From Cyclina sinensis (Eukaryota > Mollusca > Bivalvia > Venerida > Veneridae), in NCBI GenBank assembly GCA_012932295.1, contig JAAONU010000011.1, forward strand, positions 46,998,352 through 47,062,351: a stretch of 64,000 nucleotides of DNA. Direction: 5' to 3'. The position numbers and the translations under genes are program-made. Under the pieces are notes generated by a model, which was not told where the DNA came from, searched no databases, and worked only from the letters and a program-made list of their open reading frames with translations. Below, piece after piece: positions 34,201-42,454 of this stretch; position 1 is the stretch's first letter; the number at the start of each line of letters is the position of its first letter.

Positions 34201-36067
34201 TTCTCTGTTAATGGTTACTCTGACCTTGAACTTTGACCAAGTGACCCCAATAGAAATATGAGTCATCTACTGGTCATTATCAATCTGTATTGCAAGTTTA
34301 AGGACCTTAGGCCCAAGCATTCTCTAGTTATTCATCAGAAACCATTTTTGAATTAAAGATCAGTATGACCTTGACCTTTGACCTAGTGACCAAAAAAAGT
34401 ATAGAGGTCATCTACTGGCCATGATCAACCTGCCTATCAAGTTTTAGGAAGACTGGGGCCAAGCATTCTGTAGTTATTGATCAGAAATCGTTTTGCTTTA
34501 CAGGGTCACTGAGACCTTGGCCTTTGATGTAGTGACCTGAAAAACAATAAGGTCATCTACTGGTCAGGACTAACTTACACACCAAGTTTGAACAACCTGG
34601 GCCCAAGGATTCTCTAGATCAGAAAAGGTTTTACTTTTCAAGGTCACTGTGACATTGGCCTTTGACTTAATGACCCAAAAAACTAAAGGAGTCATCTACT
34701 GGTCATGACCAACCTACACACCAAGTTTGAGGAAGGTGGGTCTAAGGGTTCTCTAGATATTGATCGGAAATGAAGTATCTAACAACCGACCGACATTTGC
34801 AAAACAATACAAATGTATATATCCTTATCTTTGATGGGGGGGCATAAAAATGAATCTGCTAATTTTTGTTGAGTATTTCAATAACTATGAGCAAAGTGAG
34901 AAAAAAACCCACTGGGTTTGTGATACAAACTGCAAATGAGATGAAAATCTGTACAATATCAAATTATTATCTTCCCTAAAATTCCAGAAGACATGATTGA
35001 AAGTAGCAATCTCTGGACTAACAAAATAAAAATAACCCATAGATATAAATAACAATCCATAAATTATATATCAAAACAAAAGCAGAAATACAACTCAGAT
35101 TCAGGCTGTTTGAAATTTTATGACAAGAAATCAAAACTTACACGGCAAAAGAGTCCAGGAGTTCTGTCCCTTCCTTGGCTCGTCTACTGAGAGCCAACTT
35201 GTGTCGATCATCATTAAGATGTTTGCCATATTCTATGATGTTTGCACATGACTCCATACACAGGTTACAGCTATGTGGTGTACCCCTGGAAGCAAAATTT
35301 GTACTGTTATCAGCAAACTGCCAATGAAAACTACACATATAAACTTTCACTGCACTATTTCCTTTAAATATGCCAGAATTTCAAGTTCATTTATGCAACC
35401 AAACAGTAGATGGAATGCATAAAAACTAACATTATCAGAACTGATGCAGACAACAGTAAAATTCACATACAAGTCTTAGAAAGAAAATAGATTCTTTATC
35501 ATAATGAATCAAATTTCAATATGTCTTCCAGGTTTTTGAGTCATCATGAAAGGTGGTTAATGAAGCAAACTAAGGTAAGATAAGACAGATCTTGCAATCA
35601 CCTTTAAAACTGCTAATGTAAATGTTTAACTTACTTTTTAAGCTTTTCAATTTTTATGTGATGCATCAATGACCAGTTATGATCTTCCAACTCCTGAAAT
35701 TATCAGAAACAAATATAATTACCTATGGTCTAAGCATAGCAGAGTTCTCAAGTACAAGCTTTATCAATCGAAGCCTATCTCAATTTTGGGATAGCTTTTA
35801 CTTATCAATATATTTCAACATTTCTAGGAGTGATATCAATCTTTTATTATCAATCTTTTATACTGCACAGCTGTGTTAACTTGAAGGATTTGAACCTGGG
35901 TGATCACAATTCTTATTACTCGTACATGTAAAACTTAATGAAGTCACAAATGTAACAAAAGGCTAGTCAGAAAATAACTGTAGATTGTAGGTACTACATA
36001 CCACTTCTGTGGCATATGTCACTTTACATATCCCACAAGTGTGCCCTGGTTCATCAATAACCTCCAT
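19225..36067 (-). CDS. znf106: Zinc finger protein 106 (ZNF106), full coding region
   Basis: Seventeen coding exons join, with matching phases, into 2097 codons (2096 aa plus TGA): 36067-36002, 35693-35635, 35285-35142, 33632-30575, 30107-29972, 29661-29477, 29076-29025, 28546-26995, 26650-26542, 25798-25664, 24661-24545, 24057-23869, 23319-23257, 22549-22436, 21162-21016, 20492-20355, 19251-19225. Domains: C2H2 fingers at residues 11-33 and 48-70, a long disordered middle, coiled coils (~517-569 and ~1155-1216), a WD40 propeller (~1751-2040) and two terminal C2H2 fingers (2041-2064, 2072-2094). This order is that of vertebrate ZNF106 (human about 1880 aa), a nuclear RNA-binding protein that binds GGGGCC repeat RNA and is needed for motor neuron and muscle upkeep in mice. 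The start ATG is the first in its exon, which begins with an acceptor, so a 5' non-coding exon lies upstream. Identification rests on architecture and finger sequences. Confidence 0.92.
19690..19910 (+). mobile_element. tRNA-derived SINE in ZNF106 intron 16
   Basis: tRNA-like head with A box 'tggccgagtggttaac' and B box 'gggttcaaatcc', resembling a Ser/Leu tRNA. The body has 'cttagtactggttagttcc', then an AT-rich tail. The missing acceptor-stem pairing and long tail mark it as a SINE, not a tRNA gene. Antisense to the host gene. Confidence 0.75.
20135..20215 (+). repeat. tRNA-like SINE fragment
   Basis: A-box-like 'tggctcaatggtctagtg' and B-box-like 'gagtttgaatccc' at the right spacing, followed by T-rich sequence; no full body seen. 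Confidence 0.5.
20355..20492 (-). CDS. znf106: ZNF106 coding exon 16 (fingers 3 and 4)
   Basis: Residues 2043-2088. Together with C2041 it forms C-x4-C2046-x12-H2059-x4-H2064 (FGSCSLQFCVFSHLKLHVLS, then EHTS). It opens finger 4, C2072-x4-C2077 (HCTYKGCTHIFTKQ). Acceptor tttacag at 20493, donor GTAATA. The vertebrate protein also ends in two C-x4-C fingers directly after the propeller, which confirms both the exon and the gene identity. Confidence 0.9.
21016..21162 (-). CDS. znf106: ZNF106 coding exon 15 (last blade, first Cys of finger 3)
   Basis: Residues 1994-2042. 'MVKDRMVIMGKRDGEVEGVQ' ends the propeller and 'KWTCK' provides C2041 of finger 3. Two donors sit in tandem (GTAAGGTAAG, read 21020-21011). 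Only the second one, giving exon end 21016, keeps the frame into the next exon; the upstream one would shift it. Confidence 0.9.
21345..21445 (+). repeat. Dispersed repeat fragment
   Basis: Contains 'ggtttattggggtttagcgc' and 'cccggcggtcagcccactt', a phrase common in bivalve intergenic repeats. Lies in a ZNF106 intron. Confidence 0.45.
22436..22549 (-). CDS. znf106: ZNF106 coding exon 14 (WD40)
   Basis: Residues 1956-1993. 'TGELCKITMCTQTVTQIWCD' then 'SSTIYTANCDNTVRTYNF', with 'DNTVRTYN' the classic D-x4-R-x-[YW] blade end. Confidence 0.93.
23257..23319 (-). CDS. znf106: ZNF106 coding exon 13 (WD40)
   Basis: Residues 1935-1955, VLGEKVISGGPDQALTIHSI. This is a 63-bp exon too short to be found as an ORF; clean GTAAGT donor and polypyrimidine-cag acceptor. 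Confidence 0.9.
23869..24057 (-). CDS. znf106: ZNF106 coding exon 12 (WD40)
   Basis: Residues 1872-1934. 'VHSLGSSSAGMTKMLCLATG', then 'DKVIYVLDAITGLLITMLEG' and 'HTQPPRCLQ' complete one blade and open the next; 'LEGH' is the GH-dipeptide start of a WD repeat. Confidence 0.92.
24545..24661 (-). CDS. znf106: ZNF106 coding exon 11 (WD40)
   Basis: Residues 1833-1871. 'RLMCLHENWGRLFVGLSNGE' then 'ISVRSLK' closely recalls the vertebrate 'CLHSRWRILYAGLANG' blade. Acceptor gttacag, donor GTACTA. Confidence 0.92.
25221..25372. repeat. Long hairpin element in ZNF106 intron 10
   Basis: Two ~75-bp arms (atttgtttgtttttt...gtggaagatg...gaacaccatatg...tgatattttcactcg and the inverse) around the centre near 25296. 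Terminal arms plus no coding capacity fit a MITE. At two places the arms carry CTCG on the same strand rather than CTCG/CGAG, which breaks the pairing. Confidence 0.7.
25664..25798 (-). CDS. znf106: ZNF106 coding exon 10 (WD40)
   Basis: Residues 1788-1832. 'TGRILKELDCSQYLVNCLHV' then 'DILYTGGTCKKLILFEPQ' is one propeller blade. Phase 0 at both ends, as in the next five exons, which fits blade-by-blade duplication. Confidence 0.9.
26225..26300 (-). repeat. tRNA-like SINE fragment (antisense head)
   Basis: On the minus strand it reads 'ggcacagtagttagctcatt' and 'gggtcatgagttcagatccc', an A-box and B-box pair at tRNA-like spacing. No body identified. Lies in ZNF106 intron 9. Confidence 0.5.
26542..26650 (-). 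CDS. znf106: ZNF106 coding exon 9 (WD40 begins)
   Basis: Residues 1751-1787. 'RVIRYKGPSLSVAAVQEFKG' followed by 'DLYVCYNGCEVRRFDLK' is a typical WD40 blade with 'V-RFDLK' at its end. Confidence 0.88.
26995..28546 (-). CDS. znf106: ZNF106 coding exon 8 (second large disordered exon)
   Basis: Residues 1234-1751, 1552 bp, Ser/Asp/Glu-rich and probably unfolded. It ends in SRSLLDEVQLETETPSDSC...SASQTQ just before the propeller. A basic stretch (KKLKSKKERDQMSRRKQKE) may be a nuclear localisation signal or RNA contact. The open frame above 28546 is intron (acceptor ttacag). Confidence 0.92.
28547..29024 (-). other. ZNF106 intron 7
   Basis: AT-rich intron sequence with no other feature recognised. 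Confidence 0.6.
29025..29076 (-). CDS. znf106: ZNF106 coding exon 7
   Basis: Residues 1217-1234, LVEQESSYRTKRLQLLE, continuing the helical segment. Short 52-bp exon with acceptor ctttcag and donor GTGAG. Confidence 0.85.
29477..29661 (-). CDS. znf106: ZNF106 coding exon 6 (coiled coil)
   Basis: Residues 1155-1216. The heptad-like EEVYSVSIQEESVRQEISS and MKISKLKSLIEEASQELRR predict a coiled coil, a likely dimerisation or partner-binding segment. Ends in phase 0 at a GTGTCT donor. Confidence 0.88.
29972..30107 (-). CDS. znf106: ZNF106 coding exon 5
   Basis: Residues 1110-1155, starting DGERTTLEKVTSILDGVPAP, acidic and Ser/Thr-rich. Acceptor tttcag, donor GTTTGT (weaker than its neighbours). 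No domain assigned. Confidence 0.85.
30575..33632 (-). CDS. znf106: ZNF106 coding exon 4 (large disordered exon)
   Basis: A single 3058-bp exon coding residues 90-1109. It is low-complexity and probably mostly unfolded, with an RG/RS-rich part (RPRSRSSSRDRHRG; RGRGVFRKKRGAGRSHS), basic patches that could be nuclear localisation signals (KTRRRLAK), a charged coiled coil near 517-569 (ERLCKKLRNEREKAKQKK) and a more conserved-looking motif (QMLREHAKSRKKLSLPRF). A sumoylation-type site I-K-Q-E followed by acidic residues lies at about residue 1009. A vertebrate counterpart is also coded largely by very long exons. Antisense open frames here (31761-32387, 32436-32897) are shadows. Confidence 0.93.
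33633..35141 (-). other. ZNF106 intron 3, carrying a tandem repeat
   Basis: Intron between the finger-2 exon and the large exon. Its middle is the 145-bp tandem repeat (34171-34858) and a (GGTAGGTA)n-like run at 34071-34108; the remainder is AT-rich. Confidence 0.6.
34171..34858 (-). repeat. Hairpin/AAGGTCA dispersed repeat, ~145-bp units
   Basis: Units begin near 34171, 34316, 34462, 34606 and 34745 (spacing 145, 146, 144, 139). Each unit has 'agcattctctagttattcat', 'gaccttgacctttgacctag' and 'gtcatctactggtca'. It ends in 'gggggggcataaaaa', the inverted TATGCCCCCC terminus. Inserted in ZNF106 intron 3. Confidence 0.8.
35142..35285 (-). CDS. znf106: ZNF106 coding exon 3 (finger 2)
   Basis: Residues 42-90. 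Finger 2 is C48-x2-C51-x12-H64-x5-H70 (GTPHSCNLCMESC ... YGKHLNDDRHKLAL). The x5 His spacing of both N-terminal fingers is the matrin/U1-like spacing often seen in RNA-binding C2H2 fingers. The open frame above 35285 is intron. Confidence 0.92.
35635..35693 (-). CDS. znf106: ZNF106 coding exon 2 (second half of finger 1)
   Basis: Residues 23-42 in part, ELEDHNWSLMHHIKIEKLK, supplying H27 and H33 to make C-x2-C-x12-H-x5-H. The phrase 'S-M-HH--IE-LK' is like the vertebrate protein. Acceptor tttcag, donor GTAAG, ends in phase 2. Confidence 0.9.
36002..36067 (-). CDS. znf106: ZNF106 coding exon 1 (first half of finger 1)
   Basis: Residues 1-22, starting MEVIDEPGHTCGICKVTYAT. It carries the C11-x2-C14 pair of finger 1. 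The exon extends to 36085, where an acceptor (ttccag) shows that the leader is spliced. The donor is GTATGT. Confidence 0.9.
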
Positions 36068-36085
36068 TGTGTAAATATGTTTGTT

Positions 36086-38144
36086 CTGGAAATGATAAAT
36101 TCACAATAACAATTAAACTTTTGTTAGAAAACTACATATAAAATCATCATAATAATGTTTATTTGACAATATTTAAAATTCAGAACATAGCTATAATGAT
36201 TCCTGTTCTTTGGCTGATACAACTTACTCATAGTTTACAAAGCACAGAACCTTTCTTTAGCAGCTAAAATTGAAAAACTGTGGTGCTAACATCTTATGAC
36301 ATCATTTACAGAAGTCACTCTATGATACATATAATTCACGTATTTAGAATTATCAATATGTGCCTGTTTAAATATCTAAAATATGAATTATTGCCACGTA
36401 ACAAATACGAGACTTGATCTAAAACACTTTAAATCAAAATCTGTCAAGACTAGAGAGAGTTAAAAGTGTAGCATTGTCTTATTCTTACTGTTTGAAAAAT
36501 TGAAAGAGAAAGACTTTCCATTCCAAATTACTGTATTTTACAAACATGAATTTCCCAAAACTGACAGGCTAGGGCCTCTTACATATTTAGATGAAAAAAC
36601 TGTGTACTGAATCAAGGATGTAAAATACCATGTATTGTAGGTCTATGACTGAATTGTCACTACAAATGACAGTTCTACAGTATCTCTGGCCTCCGTCTGT
36701 CAAAAACATTTTCTTAAACTATATCAAGATAAATTTTCAAAGATTTCTGTCAAAGGTACCAGCTTGAAATATGTAAAACTGTGCTCAGTTTGTAAGCCTA
36801 CATGTAAATGCCTGACAGTAGAATATGCACTGTTTTAGTCTCAAGACAGCCAATACTCAATTGAGGCTGTGCCAGACTTCTTTTTTTTTACTTCAACATG
36901 TTAATCTGTCTTGACTTGGTGTTAATGTTTTGACTTTATGTAAATTAATGTCTTGACTTTATGTAAACCTATTTACAATGTAGCTGAAGTCAAGAGATTA
37001 CATTCCCGTGAGTGGTTTGACAGTATAGTCAGTTAAAAAGCTCCTCATGAGCTTATGTTGTATTGTTTGTGCTCTTGCCGACTTTAAATAAAGTTTACCT
37101 GGTGACAGACATTATGCTCCAGTGTCTTAATACGCCTCTGTCTTTACCCGCAACTTTCAGGAAGTTATGTGCCACTATTGATTGTAATTTGTATAGTACT
37201 TATTGACAGTGATTTTGGATGTGAATAATTACTGCAGTCACTACCAAAGGCAGATGTGAAAACTGAACCAAATAGTTGATTATGGAATTCTACAGAATAT
37301 ATGAACAGAACTCAACACTTTTTTGGGAAACATGGTTTCATGACACTTTAAGTAACTGACAAAAATAACAACACATGACCACTATTAGTGTTATAAAACC
37401 AATTTAATTACTGAATTACTTTGTTTCATCACTGATTATGATTATTTACTACAATGAAAACATAATCCTTGACCTACAACAAAATGGCATCCACATGTGG
37501 TTTAAATTCTTGACAAAAAGGCTTTAAATGGAATATGATTATTTGAATATTTGTATATATTTAACCTGAATTGTTCAGAACTAGGTATTGCTATCTAAAT
37601 ATTCTATAAATTAAAATGGATTATGCTTCATTCCTTTTTTCCTCTGTCTTTTTTATTTATTTATTTATTATAAGTAAAATTATTTTAATGCAACAGTTAC
37701 AGTTACCTTATTTTCCTTTCTTTTTTTTAAATCTAAAGATTTTAAGTCTTTGGTAAAATATTAAATTATGTTATGCTCTTAGTTGGCTTCCTTTTTTGGA
37801 ACATACTGATCTGTAAGCAAACCACTCCCACTCATAGGCCGACACACCTGCGCAGACGTGTTCTGGCAGGTGTGCTTTTTGTAAAAAAGATAGTGCTCTT
37901 CAAGAATAAGTGGAGAAATTGCAATACTTCACAAATAATTTGATAAGAAATTTAAATATCTTTGCTTTTGTTTGGCTAGTGAAGTAGGGCAAAAACTAAA
38001 CAAACTCAGAGTTTATCAAATAAACTTGAAGCTACAATAATGCTACAGATATGTAACAGCTAATTAATAAATACTGAATGTAAATAATTCAAAACATTTG
38101 AAAATAACAGTGGAGCTTAATGTCTCATAAAGTGGTGCATGAAC
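36086..38144. other. ZNF106 upstream intron / flank, no gene seen
   Basis: AT-rich. A small inverted repeat 'cacacctgc ... gcaggtgtg' lies at 37845-37878. The ZNF106 5' non-coding exon must be here or further right, but I could not place it. Confidence 0.4.
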
Positions 38145-38168
38145 GGTTACACTGAACACCGAAATCTA

Positions 38169-39329
38169 CAGTACACGCAGCGCGGACTTTAACAACGAAC
38201 ACACGTCCCCGCGATTTTACTGTCCGCGTTGAAGACCAAAATGACCACCCCCTCAAGTGTTCATTCGTATAAAACTGGGTGGTCAGCACGGCCATCCGCG
38301 GTGATCAGTACCACGCCATGTCGCGGCCAGGTCGCGAGGGTTTGCGATGTCCGAAAAAACGAAGTCGCAACACAATTTTACGTTCCCCAAATTTTTTTTC
38401 AGAAGAGTTACAAAAAACACGTAATTATAACCTGCTGAAGTTGTTTCTTTTTCTTTTTTTACCCCATCCAGTTTAACTTTTATCTGTTGACGTTCGATGG
38501 TTGGTTGTATGACTGAGGGTAACACAGCCGATTATGAATAGATTTACACACCTACATGCCATCATGTTAATCAACTTTAATTGCTGCAATTAATAAATTT
38601 TCAAGTCTTCAATAGGTGCCGCGTTTGCGTTAATCCACTCGCAAATAAATTACACGCAAATAAATTACAAATGATAATCAAACTGTGAAAAGTTAATAGA
38701 TCTAATTTAAACAGTCAAAATTCGAACAAATACACTCTAATTATGATGCATTTGTGTACGAACGCTCCTTTTTGTTTACACAAAGAATGACCATTCAAAG
38801 CAGTTGCTTCCGGAAACAGCTGATCATATTTTCAGAAAATGAATTGTCTGGGTTTTTAGATCAACATGTGTTTAACTGCTTTCGACACCTGTATCGTCTA
38901 GGCACTTGGAAAAAATTATCGATCGATTTTGCTATATAATAACAAGCATTTTTCAAAAATTCCAAAAACGAAAGTACACAATAAACCTACACCGCAAATG
39001 TATTTGAAATTTGGTTTTAATTTGACCAACTGAAGTTAGCCACAAAATACATGTAAGTAAAATAAGAATGAGTAAAAAGAAAACAACGTACATGAACTGT
39101 ACGCTGAGTATGTTTAAATGCAGTAATCCCCAAGTCAGAAAATCCCAGGGACGCGCAGCGTTCTGTCACTGCGACACGCGGTGATTATACCCCTCGGTGG
39201 TAGTCGCTGTGGTCATTTTAGCAGACACCCGAAATTTTGGGTGTTCAGTCCACCGCAACTGGCCACCCGGAGACGATACTGCCCCCCGCAACAATGTTAA
39301 CAACGTCAAAGTCTGTGCTGCGTGTACTG
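38169..39329. mobile_element. Nested TA-inserted transposon, CAGTACACGCAGC ends
   Basis: The 1161-bp element is flanked by TA on both sides (38167-38168 and 39330-39331). Its ~25-bp terminal inverted repeats start CAGTACACGCAGCGCGGACT on the left and differ at a few positions on the right. It splits the left terminal repeat of the outer transposon, whose intact form at the other end shows the empty site. The ends are GC-rich with CGCGG motifs and the centre is AT-rich and non-coding. Same family as 59390-61113. Confidence 0.85.
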
Positions 39330-40174
39330 TATTCTGGGACCAAATTCTACTTTGCAGGACCAAAATCTACTCAGTACAGCCAAGATAAGGCATTATTTAT
39401 TACTTTTTTTCTGATATTATTAATGAATTTATATATATGAATATACACTCAAAATTTCAATATTGTAAGTATTGTATTTTTTTAGTTTGAACCAATTTTA
39501 TATTATTATGTTACAGGCAGTGTCTAAGTGAGCGTGAGAACAATAAATGTATGGAAATCACAACAACTTATTCTTGCAACTTCATAGATCTAGTTGTAAA
39601 GTTTGACTTTGAAAATAAAATTTTATGGAAAAAGAGCTTGTTGTTTTTTATTTTGTCTTTAATGAAGATATTTGAAAATTTTAAGAAGATATTTATAAAT
39701 ATTAATAAAATTGACAAATTATAACCAAAATGGATTCAGTGATGTGTAGATTAAACAAATAATAGTTACGTTATAATGAATAGTTATAGCTACATGTATC
39801 AAATTAAATTGTCACGAAATCAATGATTAAAGAAATGCATTTTAAAAGGAACAGTGCAATAAGCAAAATTATAATGTTTTCGCACGTTTAACCTTTTTAT
39901 CAAACTGAAGCCGCCATGCACTATGTCTTGCGTTTTGCACGTGCATGATAACCTGCAGGTGTTACAGTTTAGTTTTCTTTTATCATACAGTTTTGTAATT
40001 TGATAATGATGAGTAGGTAAATATTTATAGTTTGATAATTTCCTCCTTCTTTTCAAACTTTTCAAAGTTGTTTTGATGTATTACGACATGATGCAAAGCC
40101 TTTTTTTAAATTAACTTGTAAATCGTGAGTAATATCCCAAAAACGTATTTAAATTTGATCTTCTAACCCTCAAT

Positions 40175-40348
40175 ATGCATAAGTACATTGCAATCTTGGA
40201 GTTTCCTTGTGTTGTTTGTGTTAAAGAATGTCTAAATGACAGCATACATTGCTCAAATTGTAAAAACTCGGTTCATGCCGAATGTGCAAATTTGAATGAA
40301 CAAGACCTTAAGTCTTGGTCTCAAGCAAATTTAGATTTTTTGTGCTAG
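40175..40348 (+). pseudogene. PHD-finger exon of a transposon gene (stop-broken)
   Basis: A 58-codon frame from ATG 40175 with a C4HC3 pattern: C-V-V-C, then C-S-N-C, H-A-E-C, and after a TAG stop (40346) C-C. Marks: EFPCVVCVKECLNDSIHC and NCKNSVHAECANLNEQ. Past the stop the frame continues about 17 codons to a GTAAGT donor near 40400. PHD fingers are frequent in ORFs of several eukaryotic transposons. The stop within the final Cys pair makes this a relic. Confidence 0.6.
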
Positions 40349-40833
40349 TGTTGTACTTTTATTGGATTAGATTATGATAGCGGAGCAGCTCTTACAAGGT
40401 AAGTTTTTAAATTAAAAAAATAATGGGCCATGTTGAGAGTTCCTCCTCGTGGTGTGGCCTGGATATTACATTTCGCACTTGTTATATGTAAAGAAAACAT
40501 TTGGTATAACTACAGCTGTATAGATCTTTTAATTCAAACATAAAATAATTATTTGCGAAAAAAGATGGTACGAAATGCAACAACTGAATGCTCTCACTTT
40601 TTCATTTTACTAAAACTTCGTGTTTTCGTAAACAATTACTTGATATGTTAATTTTATTAATAAATTCTACATGGATCTGCATTGTGTACTTCAAAACTAC
40701 CTTGTTATAGTGACTGTCATGATGTAATATTTTCACGCTCACCGATTTCAATAATTTTTACATTTATTAACATCACTTTTTTACTAAGTAAACTTTTCAA
40801 TTTAAATTTGAAATATAAGTTGTTTATAATGTA

Positions 40834-41794
40834 CAGTCGATGAACCAGTTCCGGACCGGTACTAGTTCCGGTCCATTTCATGTATTTTTTGATAATTTTG
40901 GAAAGATTCTTTCAAAAGTCGGCAAGATTTTAGTATGATCATTAAGTATGATCTTTTTCCACGTAAAATAAATACTTTCCGCTGTGATGTAAAACATTCA
41001 AAGTCACTCTATGCTTGAATGTTTGCAACAAGCATTCATAAAAATAGAGCGCAGTAATGGCGGTCAAAACGTGTGATGATTAAATCAATAGAAAGAATTG
41101 CTTGAAAATGTAAGCAATATAAATTAATTTGGTTTTGATATCTGTAAAAATATGTATTTTAACGATAGATATTACTGTGTCATGTTGACAATTCTAAATA
41201 AATTAGAAATCGGGTTTCGTACGTGGTTATAGGCATGACCACTTTGGGTTCACCAAATTCAATGTTAGGGTGTCGTATTTTTAACAGTAGACTTTCTGTT
41301 GATAGGGAGTTTATGTTATACATGTTGCATTGTACTTTTATTCAAGAAATTAAAAAAAACTTCAATTGACTGTAAGTGTATATTTGTTTTATAGTTTTTA
41401 TTTTATCATCATTTGTTGGTTTGAATGAGAAATTCAACTCTAAGTAGTATTAAAATAGCCCAAACAGGACAGACATGACTAATTTGTTGCATACAAAGTT
41501 TTTGGCAGATTAATAGTATTTTGAGACAACCGCAACAACAAAGGTAAAAAATTATGTCATAGGGTGGCGCTGTGTTCTAAACTGGTTCAATGGTCACGGA
41601 ACTGGTCTGTTTGTGTACATTGAATTCCGGCGAAATGTACATTCTTCTTTAAATCATACTTAAATTAAAGTGGTCCAAAAATAAGAAGTAACAATTTATC
41701 TAATAAAATATACTATAACATTTTCAAGAAATTCAACTTTCGAGTCGCATGCAGATGAAAAATCAAAAGTGGACCGGAACTGGTTCATTGACTG
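40834..41794. mobile_element. Nested TA-inserted transposon, CAGTC ends
   Basis: 961 bp, flanked by TA at 40832-40833 and 41795-41796. Terminal inverted repeats of about 28 bp start CAGTCGATGAACCAGTTCCG (left) and CAGTCAATGAACCAGTTCCG (right). Internal copies of 'gaaccggtc/actggttc' type words occur near 41580. Non-coding. TA target and CAGT start fit a Tc1/mariner-like non-autonomous element, by inference. Confidence 0.85.
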
Positions 41795-42041
41795 TAATCT
41801 ATCATAAAATACTTAAACATTAAGAAATAATGCTATATCTTGGCTGTACTGTAGTAGATTTCGGTCCTGCAAAGTAGAATTCGGTCCAAAGTAGATTTCG
41901 GTGTTCAGTGTAACCCGTGCTGCATAAACTTTGATAAAGACACTACAGCAAAGCCTCCGACATTCAGTTTACTTACATCTAACCTACTTAACAGAAGTTT
42001 GATACTAAGAAAAACAATAACTGTCACATTTTAAAGCTCAC

Positions 42042-42180
42042 CACTTGAAAACACAGCTACGTCCAGTTTTACACAGGCTACTTTAGACAACAGGAAAACC
42101 ATGAAAACACATGAAACAGGCCTGCCCCAACATGTCGCGTTTCCCGAACTGTATGTAGAGTCTATAGAAAATGGATAACC
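42042..42180 (-). other. Possible 5' non-coding exon ending at GTGAGC
   Basis: Minus-strand sequence from the CpG-containing 'gttcgggaaacgcgac' near 42150 down to a good donor (AAGTG|GTGAGC at 42041). It could be the leader exon of ZNF106, which would place the transposon nest in its first intron. Only position and the donor support this. Confidence 0.2.
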
Positions 42181-42260
42181 GAATATATATTATATGCATA
42201 ATCAACTTAAACCAGTTTGCAGTTATCTGCATATGATATTCTCATCCACTGACAGATGAG

Positions 42261-42270
42261 TATATAAAAG
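42261..42270 (+). promoter_or_regulatory. TATA box candidate (TATATAAAAG)
   Basis: Matches the TATA consensus and is followed at 42334 by an ATG frame of 38 codons ending at 42450, which includes a possible donor (GGAG|GTAAAA). No protein family recognised. May be chance in AT-rich DNA. Confidence 0.3.
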
Positions 42271-42454
42271 GACAGTCAAAATAATACTCTCTTTTCTGAC
42301 CAGCTACACAGACGCTTTACTATAAGCGTTTCGATGACAACGATATTATTTAATTTACTCGAAAGAAATAAAACTACAACAAAGCTAAGGAAAAAAAAGC
42401 TTTTCGGAGGTAAAACTATTGATCAAAATGGCATTGATCTAGATGGATAACAAA

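Larger units (their letters stand above)
38145..41915. mobile_element. Outer DNA transposon carrying two nested insertions
   Basis: Terminal inverted repeats: GGTTACACTGAACACCGAAA... at 38145 and its inverse ending 41915. The repeat continues past the first nested insertion: 39332-39395 is the inverse of 41827-41890 (marks 'attctactttgcagga' and 'gtacagccaagata'). Without the nested elements it is about 1.65 kb. It holds a broken PHD-finger exon (40175-40348). I could not define a clean target duplication; flanks 'tgcatgaac' and 'tgcataaac' are similar but not adjacent in the same way. Superfamily unknown. Confidence 0.75.
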
